A stretch of 64,000 bases of DNA from Henriciella marina DSM 19595 (GCF_000376805.1 NZ_AQXT01000002.1:558001-622000), one strand, 5' to 3'; positions 18,037-27,233 are shown, numbered from the stretch's first letter. The notes: generated from the sequence alone by a model not told the origin. Program-made: numbers and translations.

Positions 18037-19275
18037 ATGACAGCGAATGAGGATGGGATTCAGGCGTCGGATGTCGGCCTGAATGAAGAGCGGCTGAACC
18101 GGATCCCGGAGTATTTTGCCGACAACTATCTCGACACGGGCAAGCTGCCTTGTGTCGCCACGCTGGTGTCCCGCAATGGCCAGATCGTTCATGAAGCTTA
18201 TCGCGGCCGCGATGAGCTGGGCGGGGGCGATCCGATCGGGCCGGACACCATCTTCCGCATCTATTCCATGACCAAGCCGGTCACGTCCGTGGCCGCCATG
18301 ATGTTGTTTGAGGAGGGAAAGCTCCGCCTCGACCATCCGGTCCATCACTACCTTCCGGAGTTCGCCGACACAGAAATGTGGGTGAAGGGCACGATCGACG
18401 ACTATGAGACCCGCAAGCCGATCCGGCCCATGGAAGTGCGCGACCTCTTCACCCATACGTCCGGCCTGACCTATGGCTTCCTCATGCAGCATGAGGTCGA
18501 TGCCCTCTATCGGCGTGAGAAGATCGCCCGGCCAGACGAGTCGCTGGAAGAAATGTGCAAGCGTCTCGCCAGACTGCCGCTGCTCTTCTCGCCGGGGACG
18601 CGCTGGAACTATAGCCACTCGATCGACGTGCTCGGCCGCATCGTGGAGGTTGTCTCCGGACAGACGCTGGACCAGTTCTTCCGTGAACGGATATTTGGTC
18701 CGCTGGAAATGGTCGACACCGATTTCCATGTCCCCAAGGATAAGCTCCACCGCCTCATGGCGTGCTATTCGCGCGACCCGGAAACCGGCAGGATCAGCGA
18801 AAGCGATGGTAAGGGCGAGGCTTCACGGGCTTACCGGCATCAGCCGCCAATGCTCAACGCTGGCGGCGGACTGGTCTCTACACTGAGGGATTATCATCGC
18901 TTCTGCCTGATGCTGCTCCACGGTGGCGCGCTGCATGGAACACGCTTGCTCAGTCCAAAGACGGTTGAGTTCATGCGGCTCAACCATCTGCCAGAGAACC
19001 GCACCATCAAGCAGATGGGCGACAAGACCTTCTCTGAGGCGCGCATGGAAGGCAACGGTTTCGGCCTTGGCGGCAGCACGATCGTCAATGTCGCTGACGC
19101 GATGCAGCCAGGCTCTGTCGGCACATTCAGCTGGGGCGGTCTCGCCAACACCTTCTTCTGGATTGACTATGAAGAAGAGCTGATTGCCATTCAGGCGACG
19201 CAGATGATCCCGTCAGGCTGCTATCCGCTTCGCCCGCAATTCCAGCAGCTCGTCTATGCGGCCATCGAATGGTGA
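18037..19275 (+). CDS. Serine hydrolase of the beta-lactamase/esterase class
   Basis: A 412-residue protein of the class C beta-lactamase-like superfamily (COG1680). The nucleophile motif SMTK is at about 77-80 (FRIYSMTKPVTS). The second motif Y-S-H in WNYSHSIDVLGR is at about 192-194, and the third region is FSWGGLANTFFWIDYEE near the C-terminus. There is no signal peptide, so it is probably a cytoplasmic esterase rather than a resistance enzyme. It follows an acyl-CoA dehydrogenase by 35 bases and overlaps the next small gene by 7 bases, so the three may form an operon. Confidence 0.88.
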   Translation: MTANEDGIQASDVGLNEERLNRIPEYFADNYLDTGKLPCVATLVSRNGQIVHEAYRGRDELGGGDPIGPDTIFRIYSMTKPVTSVAAMMLFEEGKLRLDHPVHHYLPEFADTEMWVKGTIDDYETRKPIRPMEVRDLFTHTSGLTYGFLMQHEVDALYRREKIARPDESLEEMCKRLARLPLLFSPGTRWNYSHSIDVLGRIVEVVSGQTLDQFFRERIFGPLEMVDTDFHVPKDKLHRLMACYSRDPETGRISESDGKGEASRAYRHQPPMLNAGGGLVSTLRDYHRFCLMLLHGGALHGTRLLSPKTVEFMRLNHLPENRTIKQMGDKTFSEARMEGNGFGLGGSTIVNVADAMQPGSVGTFSWGGLANTFFWIDYEEELIAIQATQMIPSGCYPLRPQFQQLVYAAIEW

Positions 19276-19547
19276 GCCCTGAAGACATCAAGCGCCGACG
19301 CAAGTCGACGCTGGATGAGCTCATCCTGGAGCTTGTCGCTGAACGCGGCGAGGAGAAGACCGTCTGCCCGTCCGAAGTCGCGCGCGCCAAGCGCGATGAG
19401 AACTGGCAGCAATTGATGGGTGAAATCCGCGTGCGCGCGATCAAGCTCGCCGATGCTGGCCAGATCGCCATCTACCGCAAAGGAAAGCCGGCAGACCCCC
19501 ATGATTTCAAGGGCGTCTACCGGCTCGGTCTTCCAGATAAGTCTTAA
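19269..19547 (+). CDS. DUF3253 domain protein
   Basis: A small 92-residue protein matching DUF3253, a family of unknown function with a winged-helix-like look. The N-terminal helix RRRKSTLDELILELVAERG is followed by TVCPSEVARA, NWQQLMGEIRVRAIKLADAG, and a C-terminal IYRKGKPADPHDFKGVYRLG. The ATG at 19269 overlaps the hydrolase stop by 7 bases; a GTG at 19272 is also possible. In some genomes this domain is fused to other proteins. No function is proposed. Confidence 0.8.
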   Translation: MVSPEDIKRRRKSTLDELILELVAERGEEKTVCPSEVARAKRDENWQQLMGEIRVRAIKLADAGQIAIYRKGKPADPHDFKGVYRLGLPDKS

Positions 19548-19553
19548 GTCGGC

Positions 19554-20345
19554 CTAGGCCTTCTTGAAGTCTGCAGGACGCTTTTCGAGGAAGGCCTTCA
19601 CGCCTTCAGCAAAATCAGGCGACCGGCCAGCGGTACGCTGTGCAAACCGCTCGGCCTGTAGCTGATTGTCAAAGTCATTGTCTTCGGCCTGCCAGATCAG
19701 GTCGCGGATCAGCGCGAGCGCCGTCGTCGGCCCACTTGCGAGCTTCTGAGCATAGGCCTTGGCCTCATCCAGCAGCTTGTCGTCGGCGACAACGCGGTTG
19801 ACGAGGCCCCATGTTTCGGCCTGCGCCGCCGGGATCTTTTCGCCGAACAGCGTCATTTCCATAGCGCGGGCCCGGCCAATGGCGCGGGTCAAGAGATAGG
19901 TCGAGCCACCATCAGGCACCAGGCCAATGCGGCGGAATGCCTGAAGGAAATAGGCGCTCTCTGCGGCAATGATGAAGTCACCAGCGAGCGCGATTGAACA
20001 ACCAACGCCAGCTGCAGCCCCGTTCACCGCCGTAATCACTGGGTGAGGGTGTGTGCGGATCGCCTTGATGAAGGGATTGTACATCCGGTCCAGCTCGCGG
20101 CCTGCATCCGGTTTGCGCACGGGCTTGGAGCCGCCCGCCATATTGCCCGAAAGGTTTGCGCCTGAGCAGAAGCCGCGGCCATTGCCGGTAATGATCGTGC
20201 AGCGGGCTTCGTCGCCGGCCTTTTCGAGCGCCAGGCTCATCTCGTCGATCGTATCGATACCAGCAGCGTTCATGGTCGATGGATCGTTGAACGCGATGAT
20301 CGCGATATCGTCCTGGACCTCGTAAGTGATCTTCTCAAAGCTCAT
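19554..20345 (-). CDS. Enoyl-CoA hydratase/isomerase family protein
   Basis: A 263-residue crotonase-fold enzyme. The oxyanion-hole segments are GRGFCSGANLSG and VNGAAAGVGCSIALAGDFII. The region ending RRIGLVPDGGSTYLLTRAIG is typical of PaaG/EchA-type proteins, where an Asp or Glu acts as base; here the Asp of PDGG is the candidate. GGAGGA lies at 20355-20360, a good distance before the ATG. It is divergent from the aldehyde dehydrogenase gene. The likely role is hydration or isomerisation of enoyl-CoA. Confidence 0.9.
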   Translation of the reverse strand: MSFEKITYEVQDDIAIIAFNDPSTMNAAGIDTIDEMSLALEKAGDEARCTIITGNGRGFCSGANLSGNMAGGSKPVRKPDAGRELDRMYNPFIKAIRTHPHPVITAVNGAAAGVGCSIALAGDFIIAAESAYFLQAFRRIGLVPDGGSTYLLTRAIGRARAMEMTLFGEKIPAAQAETWGLVNRVVADDKLLDEAKAYAQKLASGPTTALALIRDLIWQAEDNDFDNQLQAERFAQRTAGRSPDFAEGVKAFLEKRPADFKKA

Positions 20346-20360
20346 CGCGGCTTATCCTCC

Positions 20361-20374
20361 TTCAAAGATTTGAA
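20361..20374. promoter_or_regulatory. Palindrome in a divergent promoter region
   Basis: TTCAAA-GA-TTTGAA is a perfect 6-base inverted repeat directly upstream of the enoyl-CoA hydratase ribosome-binding site, between it and the divergent aldehyde dehydrogenase gene. A second inverted repeat, CCGGGG/CCCCGG, spans 20416-20440. Either could be an operator for a TetR- or GntR-type regulator. No regulator gene is adjacent, so this is only a candidate. Confidence 0.3.
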
Positions 20375-20487
20375 GCCGACTGTAGCGCGCTCTAAAGACA
20401 CCAAAAACCGTGACGCCGGGGCAATCTTTGGAAACCCCGGCAATTCCGGTACACTGGGCTTCAAGTGAAATATTGCTGGAGGTTATG

Positions 20488-21921
20488 ATGGCATTAGAAG
20501 GCGGCGCAGGCGAGCTCGGCACGATCCTCGCAAAACAGAAGGCGGCCCATCTTCGCGATGGCGCGCCATCACTGGAAAAACGGATCGACTGGCTCGACCG
20601 CTCGATCGACCTCCTCGTCACGCATGGTGATGCCCTGAATGAGGCGATGCGTGAGGATTTCGGTCACCGGTCCAAGGACCAGTCGAACTTCACCGATATT
20701 GCAGGCTCCATCGGCGCGCTGAAGCATGCAAAGAAGCATGTGAAGAGCTGGATGAAGCCTGAAAAGCGCTCAACCGATTTCCCGCTCGGGCTGTTTGGCG
20801 CCAAGGCGCAGATCCAGTATCAGCCAAAGGGCGTCATCGGCATTATCAGCCCCTGGAATTTCCCGGTTAACCTGACCTTCACGCCGCTGGCGGGCGTCTT
20901 CGCGGCCGGTAACCGCACGATGATCAAGCCATCGGAGTTTACCGAGCAGACCTCGGAGCTGATGAAGAAGCTCTTTGCCGAATACTATTCAGAAGAAGAG
21001 GTCGCCGTTGCGACAGGCGGGCCGGATGTCGGCGCAGCCTTCTCCAAGCTCGCTTTCGACCATCTGCTTTTCACGGGCGCGACCTCAATCGCCTATCACG
21101 TCATGCGCGCGGCTGCCGACAATCTGGTCCCGCTGACGCTGGAGCTTGGCGGCAAGTCGCCCGTCATTCTCGGCGAATCGGCAGACATGGAAAAAGCTGC
21201 CAAACGGATCATGGCTGGCAAGACGCTGAATGCCGGGCAAATCTGTCTGGCGCCCGACTATGCCTTCGTGCCCAAGGACAAGACGCGCGACTTCATCGCC
21301 GCGGCGACAAAGTCGGTCGAGAGCATGTTCCCGAGCGGTATCAAGGATAATGACGACTACACCTCCATCATCAACCAGCGCCATTTCGAACGGCTGAACG
21401 GTTACATTGATGATGCGCGCGCCAAGGGCGCCGAAGTCGTTCAGATCAACCCGAAAGGTGAAGATCTGACGCAGCAGCCATATCACAAGATTGCGCCAAC
21501 CATCATTGTCGATCCGACCGACGACATGAAGGTGATGCAGGATGAAATTTTCGGGCCCATCCTGCCCATCAAGTCCTATGGCTCCACCGAGGAAGCGATC
21601 GGCTATATCAACGCTCACCCGCGTCCGCTTGGCCTCTATTATTTTGGCCAGGACTCCGATGAACGCGAAACTGTGCTCAACAATACGACCTCTGGCGGTG
21701 TGACTGTGAATGACGTGATCTTTCACGTCGCACAGGAAGACCTGCCTTTCGGCGGTGTCGGTCCATCAGGCATGGGCAGCTATCACGGCGTCGACGGCTT
21801 CCGTGAGTTCAGCCACCGCAAGTCGGTCTATACGCAGGTCGGTGCAGATCTTATGGCGGTCGCCCGCCCGCCTTACGGCGCGAAATACCGCAAGCTCGTT
21901 TCAGGCCGCCTGAAGAAGTAA
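20488..21921 (+). CDS. Coniferyl-aldehyde-dehydrogenase-type aldehyde dehydrogenase
   Basis: A 477-residue NAD(P)-dependent aldehyde dehydrogenase. The cofactor region is GVIGIISPWNFPVNLTF (about 115-131), the general-base Glu is about 219 in LTLELGGKSPVIL, and the catalytic Cys about 253 is in NAGQICLAPDY. The sequence IISPWNFP, GQICLAPDY and the C-terminal FREFSHRKSVYTQ fit the CalB (coniferyl aldehyde dehydrogenase) group, which also takes long-chain aldehydes. GGAGG at 20478-20482 supports the second of two adjacent ATGs (20485, 20488). A hairpin follows the stop. Confidence 0.9.
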   Translation: MALEGGAGELGTILAKQKAAHLRDGAPSLEKRIDWLDRSIDLLVTHGDALNEAMREDFGHRSKDQSNFTDIAGSIGALKHAKKHVKSWMKPEKRSTDFPLGLFGAKAQIQYQPKGVIGIISPWNFPVNLTFTPLAGVFAAGNRTMIKPSEFTEQTSELMKKLFAEYYSEEEVAVATGGPDVGAAFSKLAFDHLLFTGATSIAYHVMRAAADNLVPLTLELGGKSPVILGESADMEKAAKRIMAGKTLNAGQICLAPDYAFVPKDKTRDFIAAATKSVESMFPSGIKDNDDYTSIINQRHFERLNGYIDDARAKGAEVVQINPKGEDLTQQPYHKIAPTIIVDPTDDMKVMQDEIFGPILPIKSYGSTEEAIGYINAHPRPLGLYYFGQDSDERETVLNNTTSGGVTVNDVIFHVAQEDLPFGGVGPSGMGSYHGVDGFREFSHRKSVYTQVGADLMAVARPPYGAKYRKLVSGRLKK

Positions 21922-21926
21922 GCATT

Positions 21927-21963
21927 GGCAGGCGCAGGCGCTGGCGCTCGCCAGTTGCCTGCC
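21927..21963 (+). terminator. Hairpin after the aldehyde dehydrogenase gene
   Basis: The outer stem GGCAGGC (21927-21933) pairs with GCCTGCC (21957-21963). The inner stem CTGGC (21941-21945) pairs with GCCAG (21950-21954) around the loop GCTC. It begins five bases after the stop codon. The nearest T-run (TTTT at 21973-21976) is short and ten bases away, so a weak intrinsic terminator or an mRNA 3'-end stabiliser is equally possible. Confidence 0.4.
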
Positions 21964-22079
21964 CTGGCTCTATTTTGGAAAATACGCCTGCGACGCGAAT
22001 TATTTTCAATTAGTCGTTTCATTTGTCTATTTTCTGTGCGAACTCAACGGCCATATCTTGGTCGTAGCAGGGGGCATGG

Positions 22080-23186
22080 GTGGTGTCAGACTATCGCGAG
22101 CGGATTGAGCTTGCTGTTCTCGATCAGCTTGGCGAGGGGGTCATCCTGGCTGACCGCGATGGAAAGATCGTCACGGTCAATCGCGCGGCGGAAGTCATCC
22201 ATGGCCGAAGTCAGCTTGATGTCGAACCGGATGACTATAGCGACAGTTATGAGCTGCTGACGCTCGATGATGATCCATATCCTGCTGAAAAGCTTCCCCT
22301 GACGCAAGCTGTCGTTCACGGCAGGACGGTTACCGATGTGCCGTGGAAAATCAAACGTCCGGACGGAAGCGTGGTCATCGCCGTTGGTACGGCCCGGCCA
22401 ATTCTCGACGCATCGGGAAAGCAGATCGCTGCGGTTCTGACAATGCGCGATGAAACGCTGCGGTATCATGCCGAGCAGAGCCTTAAGGAGGCGCTCGAAG
22501 TAAAAGAGACGCTGCTCTATGAGGTCAATCACCGCGTGCGGAACAGCCTGCAGGTTGTCTCGTCCATCGTCTCGATGCACATGCGAACCGTGAAGGATGC
22601 CGATGCGCGCGAAGCACTGGAGGCAGCGCGCCGCCGCATCGATGTTATCACCGCGACGCATCGAAGCCTCTATGAACTTGGCACCCATGACTGGGTGGAC
22701 TGCTCCCACCTTCTGCCAGACCTTTGCAAGCAGGTCGCCGATACGTTCTCGCGTGACAACGCGATAACGCTGAAATGCAAAAAAACCGGCGTCATTGTCC
22801 TTGCTGTCAGCCAGGCGGTCTCGCTCTGTCTTGCCGTGACCGAGCTGATGATCAATGCCTGCAAGTACGCCTTCGATGGCAGGGACGGCGGGCGGATTGA
22901 GCTTGTCCTTGAAGCATCCGACGATCAGATCATCGTCAGCGTATCGGACAATGGTGTCGGCATCAAAGACCCGGAGGATGGTGCCAAGACTGGCATTGGC
23001 TCAATGATCGTCTCGAGCCTTGCGCATAGTCTCGATGCCACCATTGAGCGTAAGACCGGCCCCGATGGCACCACATTCACGATCAGTTTCGCGCCAAAGC
23101 TGGATAACCGGCGCCCTGCCACCGGCCTTCCAACATCATCTGTATACAGCACGCTCGATCATTGGGAGAGCAACAGGCTCGCCTGA
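22080..23186 (+). CDS. PAS-domain sensor histidine kinase, HisKA_2/HWE-like
   Basis: A 368-residue cytoplasmic kinase. The N-terminal PAS domain (about 8-130) includes GEGVILADRDGKIVTVNRAA. The dimerisation domain has the phospho-acceptor His at about 151 in LLYEVNHRVRNSLQVVSSIV, typical of the HisKA_2 family used in general stress and light responses. The ATPase domain has its N-box at TELMINACKYAF and DNGVGI near residue 300. No membrane segments are seen. The start is GTG at 22080 (or 22083) after an AGGGGG ribosome-binding site. No response regulator is adjacent, so it is an orphan. Confidence 0.92.
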   Translation: MVSDYRERIELAVLDQLGEGVILADRDGKIVTVNRAAEVIHGRSQLDVEPDDYSDSYELLTLDDDPYPAEKLPLTQAVVHGRTVTDVPWKIKRPDGSVVIAVGTARPILDASGKQIAAVLTMRDETLRYHAEQSLKEALEVKETLLYEVNHRVRNSLQVVSSIVSMHMRTVKDADAREALEAARRRIDVITATHRSLYELGTHDWVDCSHLLPDLCKQVADTFSRDNAITLKCKKTGVIVLAVSQAVSLCLAVTELMINACKYAFDGRDGGRIELVLEASDDQIIVSVSDNGVGIKDPEDGAKTGIGSMIVSSLAHSLDATIERKTGPDGTTFTISFAPKLDNRRPATGLPTSSVYSTLDHWESNRLA

Positions 23187-23196
23187 TGAGGCAGGT

Positions 23197-24750
23197 CTAA
23201 CGCTTCAGGAAATCCGGGACATCATTGCCGAAGCCGCGAACGCCGTCCGAGGCAGGCTGAAGCTTGTCGGATTTATCCGATTTGCCGGACTTTCCGCGTG
23301 AGCTTGATCTTGCCTGACGCGGTTTCTTTTCCGCGGCGGGCCGGTCTTCCTGTTTTGGCGCGGCCTTTTCAGCAGGCTCTTGCGGTTTGGCCTGCGGTTT
23401 TTCGGCCGGGGTGTCGCTGGACGCCGTCTTTGCGCCGCCGCGTGAGCGTCCACGTCCGCCTCCGGAACTGTTGCCGCTTGAACCGCCGCCGCTCTCGCCG
23501 CGGCGGCTACTTCCGCTGCTGCTGCTACGCCCGCGTCCTCTGCCGCGTCCGCGTCCGCCTGTATCTTCAGGCAGGGCTTCAATTTCTTCAGCAAGGCCTG
23601 GCAGGTCGAGCGTTTTAACGTCCTGACCGATCAGCTTGACGACGCCTTCCCAGGATTTTTCATCCTCTGGCGTGACAATGGTAACACTTTCGCCTTCGCG
23701 TCCGGCGCGTCCGGTCCGGCCGATGCGGTGGACATAGTCCTCATCCTTCGGAGGCGGGGCATAGTTGAACACATGGCTTACATCGGGAACGTCCAGCCCG
23801 CGGGCGGCGACATCAGAGGCAACCAGCAGTTTGAGCGTGCCATCCCGGAAACGGTCGAGTGTCTGCGTGCGATAGGCTTGCGGCAGATCGCCATGGATGG
23901 CGGCGGCGTCGAAGCCATGCTTGATCAGCGATTTGACGACGATGTCGACATTGCGCTTGCGGTTACAGAAGACGATGCCGTTCTTCACATTGCGCGCATT
24001 GATGATGTGGCGCAGCGCCGTGCGTTTCGCCTTGTCGTCGCCGCGCGAGAGCTTCACGACATATTGCGTAATCGTTTCAGCGGTCTGTGCCTGGCGCGCG
24101 ACCTCGATCTTCATCGGGTCCTTCTGGAAGCGCTGGGCGAGCTTGTTGATCTCTGGCGGCATGGTCGCCGAAAAGAGCAGCGTCTGGCGGCGCGGTGGCA
24201 GCATGGCGCAGATCTTCTCGATGTCAGGGATAAAGCCCATATCCAGCATGCGGTCAGCTTCGTCGATGACGAGGATTTCTACACCGGTCAGCAGGATCTT
24301 GCCGCGTTCGAACTGGTCGATCAGGCGGCCTGGCGTCGCGATCAGCACGTCGACGCCGCGCATCAGCTTCTGTTCCTGATCCTTGAACGACACACCGCCT
24401 ATAAGCAGCGCCATTTCAAGCTTCAGATTCTTGCCATACTTTTCGAAGTTCTCGGCAACCTGCGCGGCGAGCTCACGCGTCGGCGCAAGGATCAGTGTGC
24501 GGGGCATGCGGGCCCGGGCGCGGCCGCGTTCCAGCCGGTGGATCATGGGCAGGACGAAAGCGGCCGTCTTGCCGGTACCGGTTTGCGCGATGCCTGTAAC
24601 GTCGCCGCCCAGCAGGATCTGCGGAATTGCTTTTGCCTGTATAGGGGTCGGCGTTGTGTATCCGGACTCTTCAATCGCCTGCATGACTTTTGGGCCAAGG
24701 CCAAGTGCGGCAAAGGTGGTCTTCGGAATTTCGTTTTCTGTGTCGGTCAA
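23197..24750 (-). CDS. rhlE: DEAD-box RNA helicase, RhlE-type
   Basis: A helicase of about 517 residues. Motif I is AQTGTGKT (about 55-62), motif II is DEAD (163-166), and SAT and HRIGRTGRAGR follow. The N-terminal Q-motif region GYTTPTPIQAKAIP is canonical. After about residue 410 comes a low-complexity Gly/Arg/Ser-rich and then Lys/Pro/Glu-rich tail, typical of RNA-binding extensions in RhlE. I chose TTG at 24750 because MTDTENEIPKTTFAALGLGP is a normal family start. An in-frame ATG at 24831 would add a non-conserved segment. Roles include RNA remodelling in the cold and in ribosome assembly. Confidence 0.92.
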   Translation of the reverse strand: MTDTENEIPKTTFAALGLGPKVMQAIEESGYTTPTPIQAKAIPQILLGGDVTGIAQTGTGKTAAFVLPMIHRLERGRARARMPRTLILAPTRELAAQVAENFEKYGKNLKLEMALLIGGVSFKDQEQKLMRGVDVLIATPGRLIDQFERGKILLTGVEILVIDEADRMLDMGFIPDIEKICAMLPPRRQTLLFSATMPPEINKLAQRFQKDPMKIEVARQAQTAETITQYVVKLSRGDDKAKRTALRHIINARNVKNGIVFCNRKRNVDIVVKSLIKHGFDAAAIHGDLPQAYRTQTLDRFRDGTLKLLVASDVAARGLDVPDVSHVFNYAPPPKDEDYVHRIGRTGRAGREGESVTIVTPEDEKSWEGVVKLIGQDVKTLDLPGLAEEIEALPEDTGGRGRGRGRGRSSSSGSSRRGESGGGSSGNSSGGGRGRSRGGAKTASSDTPAEKPQAKPQEPAEKAAPKQEDRPAAEKKPRQARSSSRGKSGKSDKSDKLQPASDGVRGFGNDVPDFLKR

Positions 24751-24908
24751 ATGTGTCTCTTTCGGAGGATGGATGTGTACGCTCGGAATTAAGCCGTCCG
24801 TATGACAGCTATGGTCCGGGCGCTTTTCCATGCCCGGAAGAACATATGGCGCCGCCATAGCCGAATTTCCGCATGTGCGAAAGGGGCTGGCTGTCTCACC
24901 AAAGAAAT

Positions 24909-24936
24909 GGCCCGTCTTCGGCAAGGAAGACGGGCC
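24909..24936 (-). terminator. Intrinsic terminator of sodB
   Basis: A perfect 11-base-pair stem (GGCCCGTCTTC at 24909-24919 with GAAGACGGGCC at 24926-24936) closes a 6-base loop. Read on the minus strand it lies about 30 bases after the sodB stop and is followed by ATTTCTTTGG, a broken T-tract. It separates sodB from the downstream helicase gene. Confidence 0.75.
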
Positions 24937-24963
24937 ACCGAATACTGAACGTCTTGAATAGAC

Positions 24964-25569
24964 CTAGCTGGCGTCGGCCAGGTTCTGGTTCACGAAGTCC
25001 CAGTTAACCAGATTGTCGAGGAAGGCCTGCATGTAGTCAGGACGCGCATTCTGATAGTCGAGGTAATAGGCGTGCTCCCAGACATCCATGGTCAGTAGCG
25101 GCGTTGCGCCCTCATCGGTGACAGGCGTCTCGGCATTTGGCGTCTTGCGGACTTCCAGCTTGCCATTGGCAAGGACCAGCCATGCCCAGCCGGAGCCAAA
25201 CTGACTGCCGCCTGCTGCCTTGAATTCCTTGGCGAAGTCTTCGTAGGAGCCAAAGTCCTCGTCGATCTTCTTGGCGATCGCGCCATTCGGCTTGCCGCCG
25301 CCGTCTGGCTTCATCGAATGCCAGTAGAAAGTGTGGTTCCAGACCTGGGCAGCGTTATTGAACAGGCCCGCTTTGGAGTTGTCGCCCGACGCATCCTTGA
25401 TGATCTTCTCAAGCGGCGCATCTGCGTGCGCGGTGCCGTCGATCAGTTTGTTGAGGTTGTTCACATAGGCCTGGTGGTGCTTGCCATAGTGATAGTTCAG
25501 TGTGTCCTCGGAGACATGAGGGGACAGCGCATCACGTGAATAGGGAAGTGGGGGTAGGTCAAAAGCCAT
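24964..25569 (-). CDS. sodB: Superoxide dismutase, iron type
   Basis: A 201-residue Fe/Mn superoxide dismutase. Metal ligands are His27 (NYHYGKHH), His79 (VWNHTFYW), Asp162 and His166 (DVWEHAYY). Gln75 in NNAAQVWNHT and the QFGSGWAWL segment favour the Fe-type subgroup. There is no signal peptide, so it is cytoplasmic. AAGGAG lies 8 bases before the ATG. It is transcribed divergently from the phytoene-synthase-like gene and followed by a strong terminator. Iron-dependent regulation is likely in this group but no site is visible. Confidence 0.96.
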   Translation of the reverse strand: MAFDLPPLPYSRDALSPHVSEDTLNYHYGKHHQAYVNNLNKLIDGTAHADAPLEKIIKDASGDNSKAGLFNNAAQVWNHTFYWHSMKPDGGGKPNGAIAKKIDEDFGSYEDFAKEFKAAGGSQFGSGWAWLVLANGKLEVRKTPNAETPVTDEGATPLLTMDVWEHAYYLDYQNARPDYMQAFLDNLVNWDFVNQNLADAS

Positions 25570-25632
25570 TGGGTCAACTCCTTGCTGATTTGCCGCCTTT
25601 TTTTCAGGCGCTTCCTGACAGATATGGTTGCC

Positions 25633-26283
25633 ATGACGTTTAGTTCCACCCCGGCAGCGCCTGAAATCTGGGCAAATATCGATCGTCGCCTTCGCACAGG
25701 CGATGAAGACCGCTGGTTATCATCGCGATATGCAAGCGAATCCGGCCGCCGGTCACTGGTGGCGCTGTACGGCTTCTGCTGGGAACTGGCGCGTGTGCGC
25801 CTGATCGTGACGGAGCCGACCATGGGCGCGATCCGCTTTCAGTGGTGGCGCGATGCGCTCGAGGAACTGAAGGAAGGCAAACCCCCGCGCGCCCACGATG
25901 TTGCCACCGCCATCGCGCACATGCTGGCGGAAACCGTGCTGAGGGCGGATGATCTCGTGCAGATCGTCGATGCCTATGAGGCCGCCTATGAAAGCCGCGA
26001 TCGAAGCCTTGAGCCGGAAACGCAGATGGCCTTGCTTGCCGCCCGTATCATCGATCCCGCCGTCGATTGCAGGTCCGAGATCGAAACGCTTGCGCCGTTC
26101 TTTGCAGCCAGACGCAGGGGAGAGGACGTCGCCGGCCCGCCCCGCCCAATACGCGTGCCCGCCAGCATCCGGCCCGCCATCGCCCATTTCCGGCTCCGCA
26201 AACTCTACCGCCGCGAAAAGCCGGCGAGTTTACTTGCCAGACGCCTCTGCGTGCTGCGTGCGGTGATGTCAGGCTGGCTCTGA
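25633..26283 (+). CDS. Squalene/phytoene synthase-like protein, NDUFAF6-type
   Basis: A protein of about 216 residues with the squalene/phytoene synthase fold signature WLSSRYASESGRRSLVALYGF and IRFQWWRDALEEL. The Asp-rich motif of active synthases (DDxxD after the Tyr-Ala-Phe segment) is missing: the corresponding segment is CWELARVRLIVTEP. The chain ends before the second Asp motif. This is the pattern of the short NDUFAF6-like group linked to complex I assembly rather than terpenoid synthesis. That reading is inference, though an NDUFA12 gene is present at 810. ATG 25624 is an alternative start. The last 15 bases overlap the convergent CHAD gene. Confidence 0.75.
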   Translation: MTFSSTPAAPEIWANIDRRLRTGDEDRWLSSRYASESGRRSLVALYGFCWELARVRLIVTEPTMGAIRFQWWRDALEELKEGKPPRAHDVATAIAHMLAETVLRADDLVQIVDAYEAAYESRDRSLEPETQMALLAARIIDPAVDCRSEIETLAPFFAARRRGEDVAGPPRPIRVPASIRPAIAHFRLRKLYRREKPASLLARRLCVLRAVMSGWL

Positions 26284-27165
26284 CCGGCTTGCCTGCCACA
26301 GCGTCCCAACCTCGTCTTCAAACGCCTTCTTGTCGGCCCAGAAAAGCTTCCTGCCGAGCTGCAGGGCATCATCGGCAAGGCTTTTCTGGCGTGCCGCGCA
26401 CAGGCTGCCCACAAGTTCAAAGGTCTCATCGCGACTGCCAAACTGGCGCTCGGCTGCCTTCGTGAGGACATGAAGATCATGATGGTCGCCCAGCAGGTTC
26501 GAGAGGTGATGAGCTTCGTCGGCATACGCCTCCAGCACGGGTGGCCACGCCTTTCTGACAAGCCGGAGATGGAACCAGTGATATTTCGCGCGCTTGCGCC
26601 AGTCATGAAAATCCTCCGCCACGCCGGAAGACTCTGCCTTCGCCATGGCTTTCACAGCGCGCTTGTAGGTCTTCGCCGCCCCTTCCGACACAGCCTCGGC
26701 GCCCTCGGCGCTAAGCGTCCAGCCGTCCACCCGGTCCAGCGCCTCGCGAAAGACCAGCCGCATGTCGGCGAGCGTCTCTTCGATCTCGGTTTCGTCGAGC
26801 TCGTCCCTGTCGGCAGATAGCTGTGTGCGCAGCGGTTTCAGCGCGGCTTTCTTCAGCTCATCGGCGAAGCGGATCTCGATCTCATCCACGGTTTCCAGAA
26901 CGGCACTCGCGTCCCGCACATTGGAAAGTGTGCGGGCCGCATCGCGGAAGCATTCATTCTCCGCCTTATACCCGTCGAAACAGGGCCGCACGAGCCGCAG
27001 CAGCCCGCGCATCTTCTTGCAGCGTTTGCGGATCTCGTGAACTTTCTCTTCCTGCGGCAGCTCTTCGTCGCGCAGATGCTCCAGCCCGGACTCGATCTGG
27101 CTTCGTGCCACGCGTTTGAGCCCGGCCTCTACGCTCTCGTCTGCCGGTCTGAATGAATATGCCAT
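26269..27165 (-). CDS. CHAD domain protein
   Basis: A 298-residue, all-helical protein with the conserved histidines of CHAD domains. EEKVHEIRKRCKKMRGLLRL (about 40-59) and HDWRKRAKYHWFHLRL (about 185-200) are the two paired repeats, each with a His followed by basic residues. CHAD domains bind polyphosphate granules and are often near polyphosphate or phosphate genes, but none is nearby here. Here the domain is alone, without a CYTH partner. It begins MAYSFRPADESVEAG. Confidence 0.9.
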   Translation of the reverse strand: MAYSFRPADESVEAGLKRVARSQIESGLEHLRDEELPQEEKVHEIRKRCKKMRGLLRLVRPCFDGYKAENECFRDAARTLSNVRDASAVLETVDEIEIRFADELKKAALKPLRTQLSADRDELDETEIEETLADMRLVFREALDRVDGWTLSAEGAEAVSEGAAKTYKRAVKAMAKAESSGVAEDFHDWRKRAKYHWFHLRLVRKAWPPVLEAYADEAHHLSNLLGDHHDLHVLTKAAERQFGSRDETFELVGSLCAARQKSLADDALQLGRKLFWADKKAFEDEVGTLWQASRSEPA

Positions 27166-27233
27166 GTGCGGTCCTCGTGCGTGCTTCGGTCAATAGGAAA
27201 GCTCGCCGCCAGGGCCCGCGTTCCAAACCCCGG

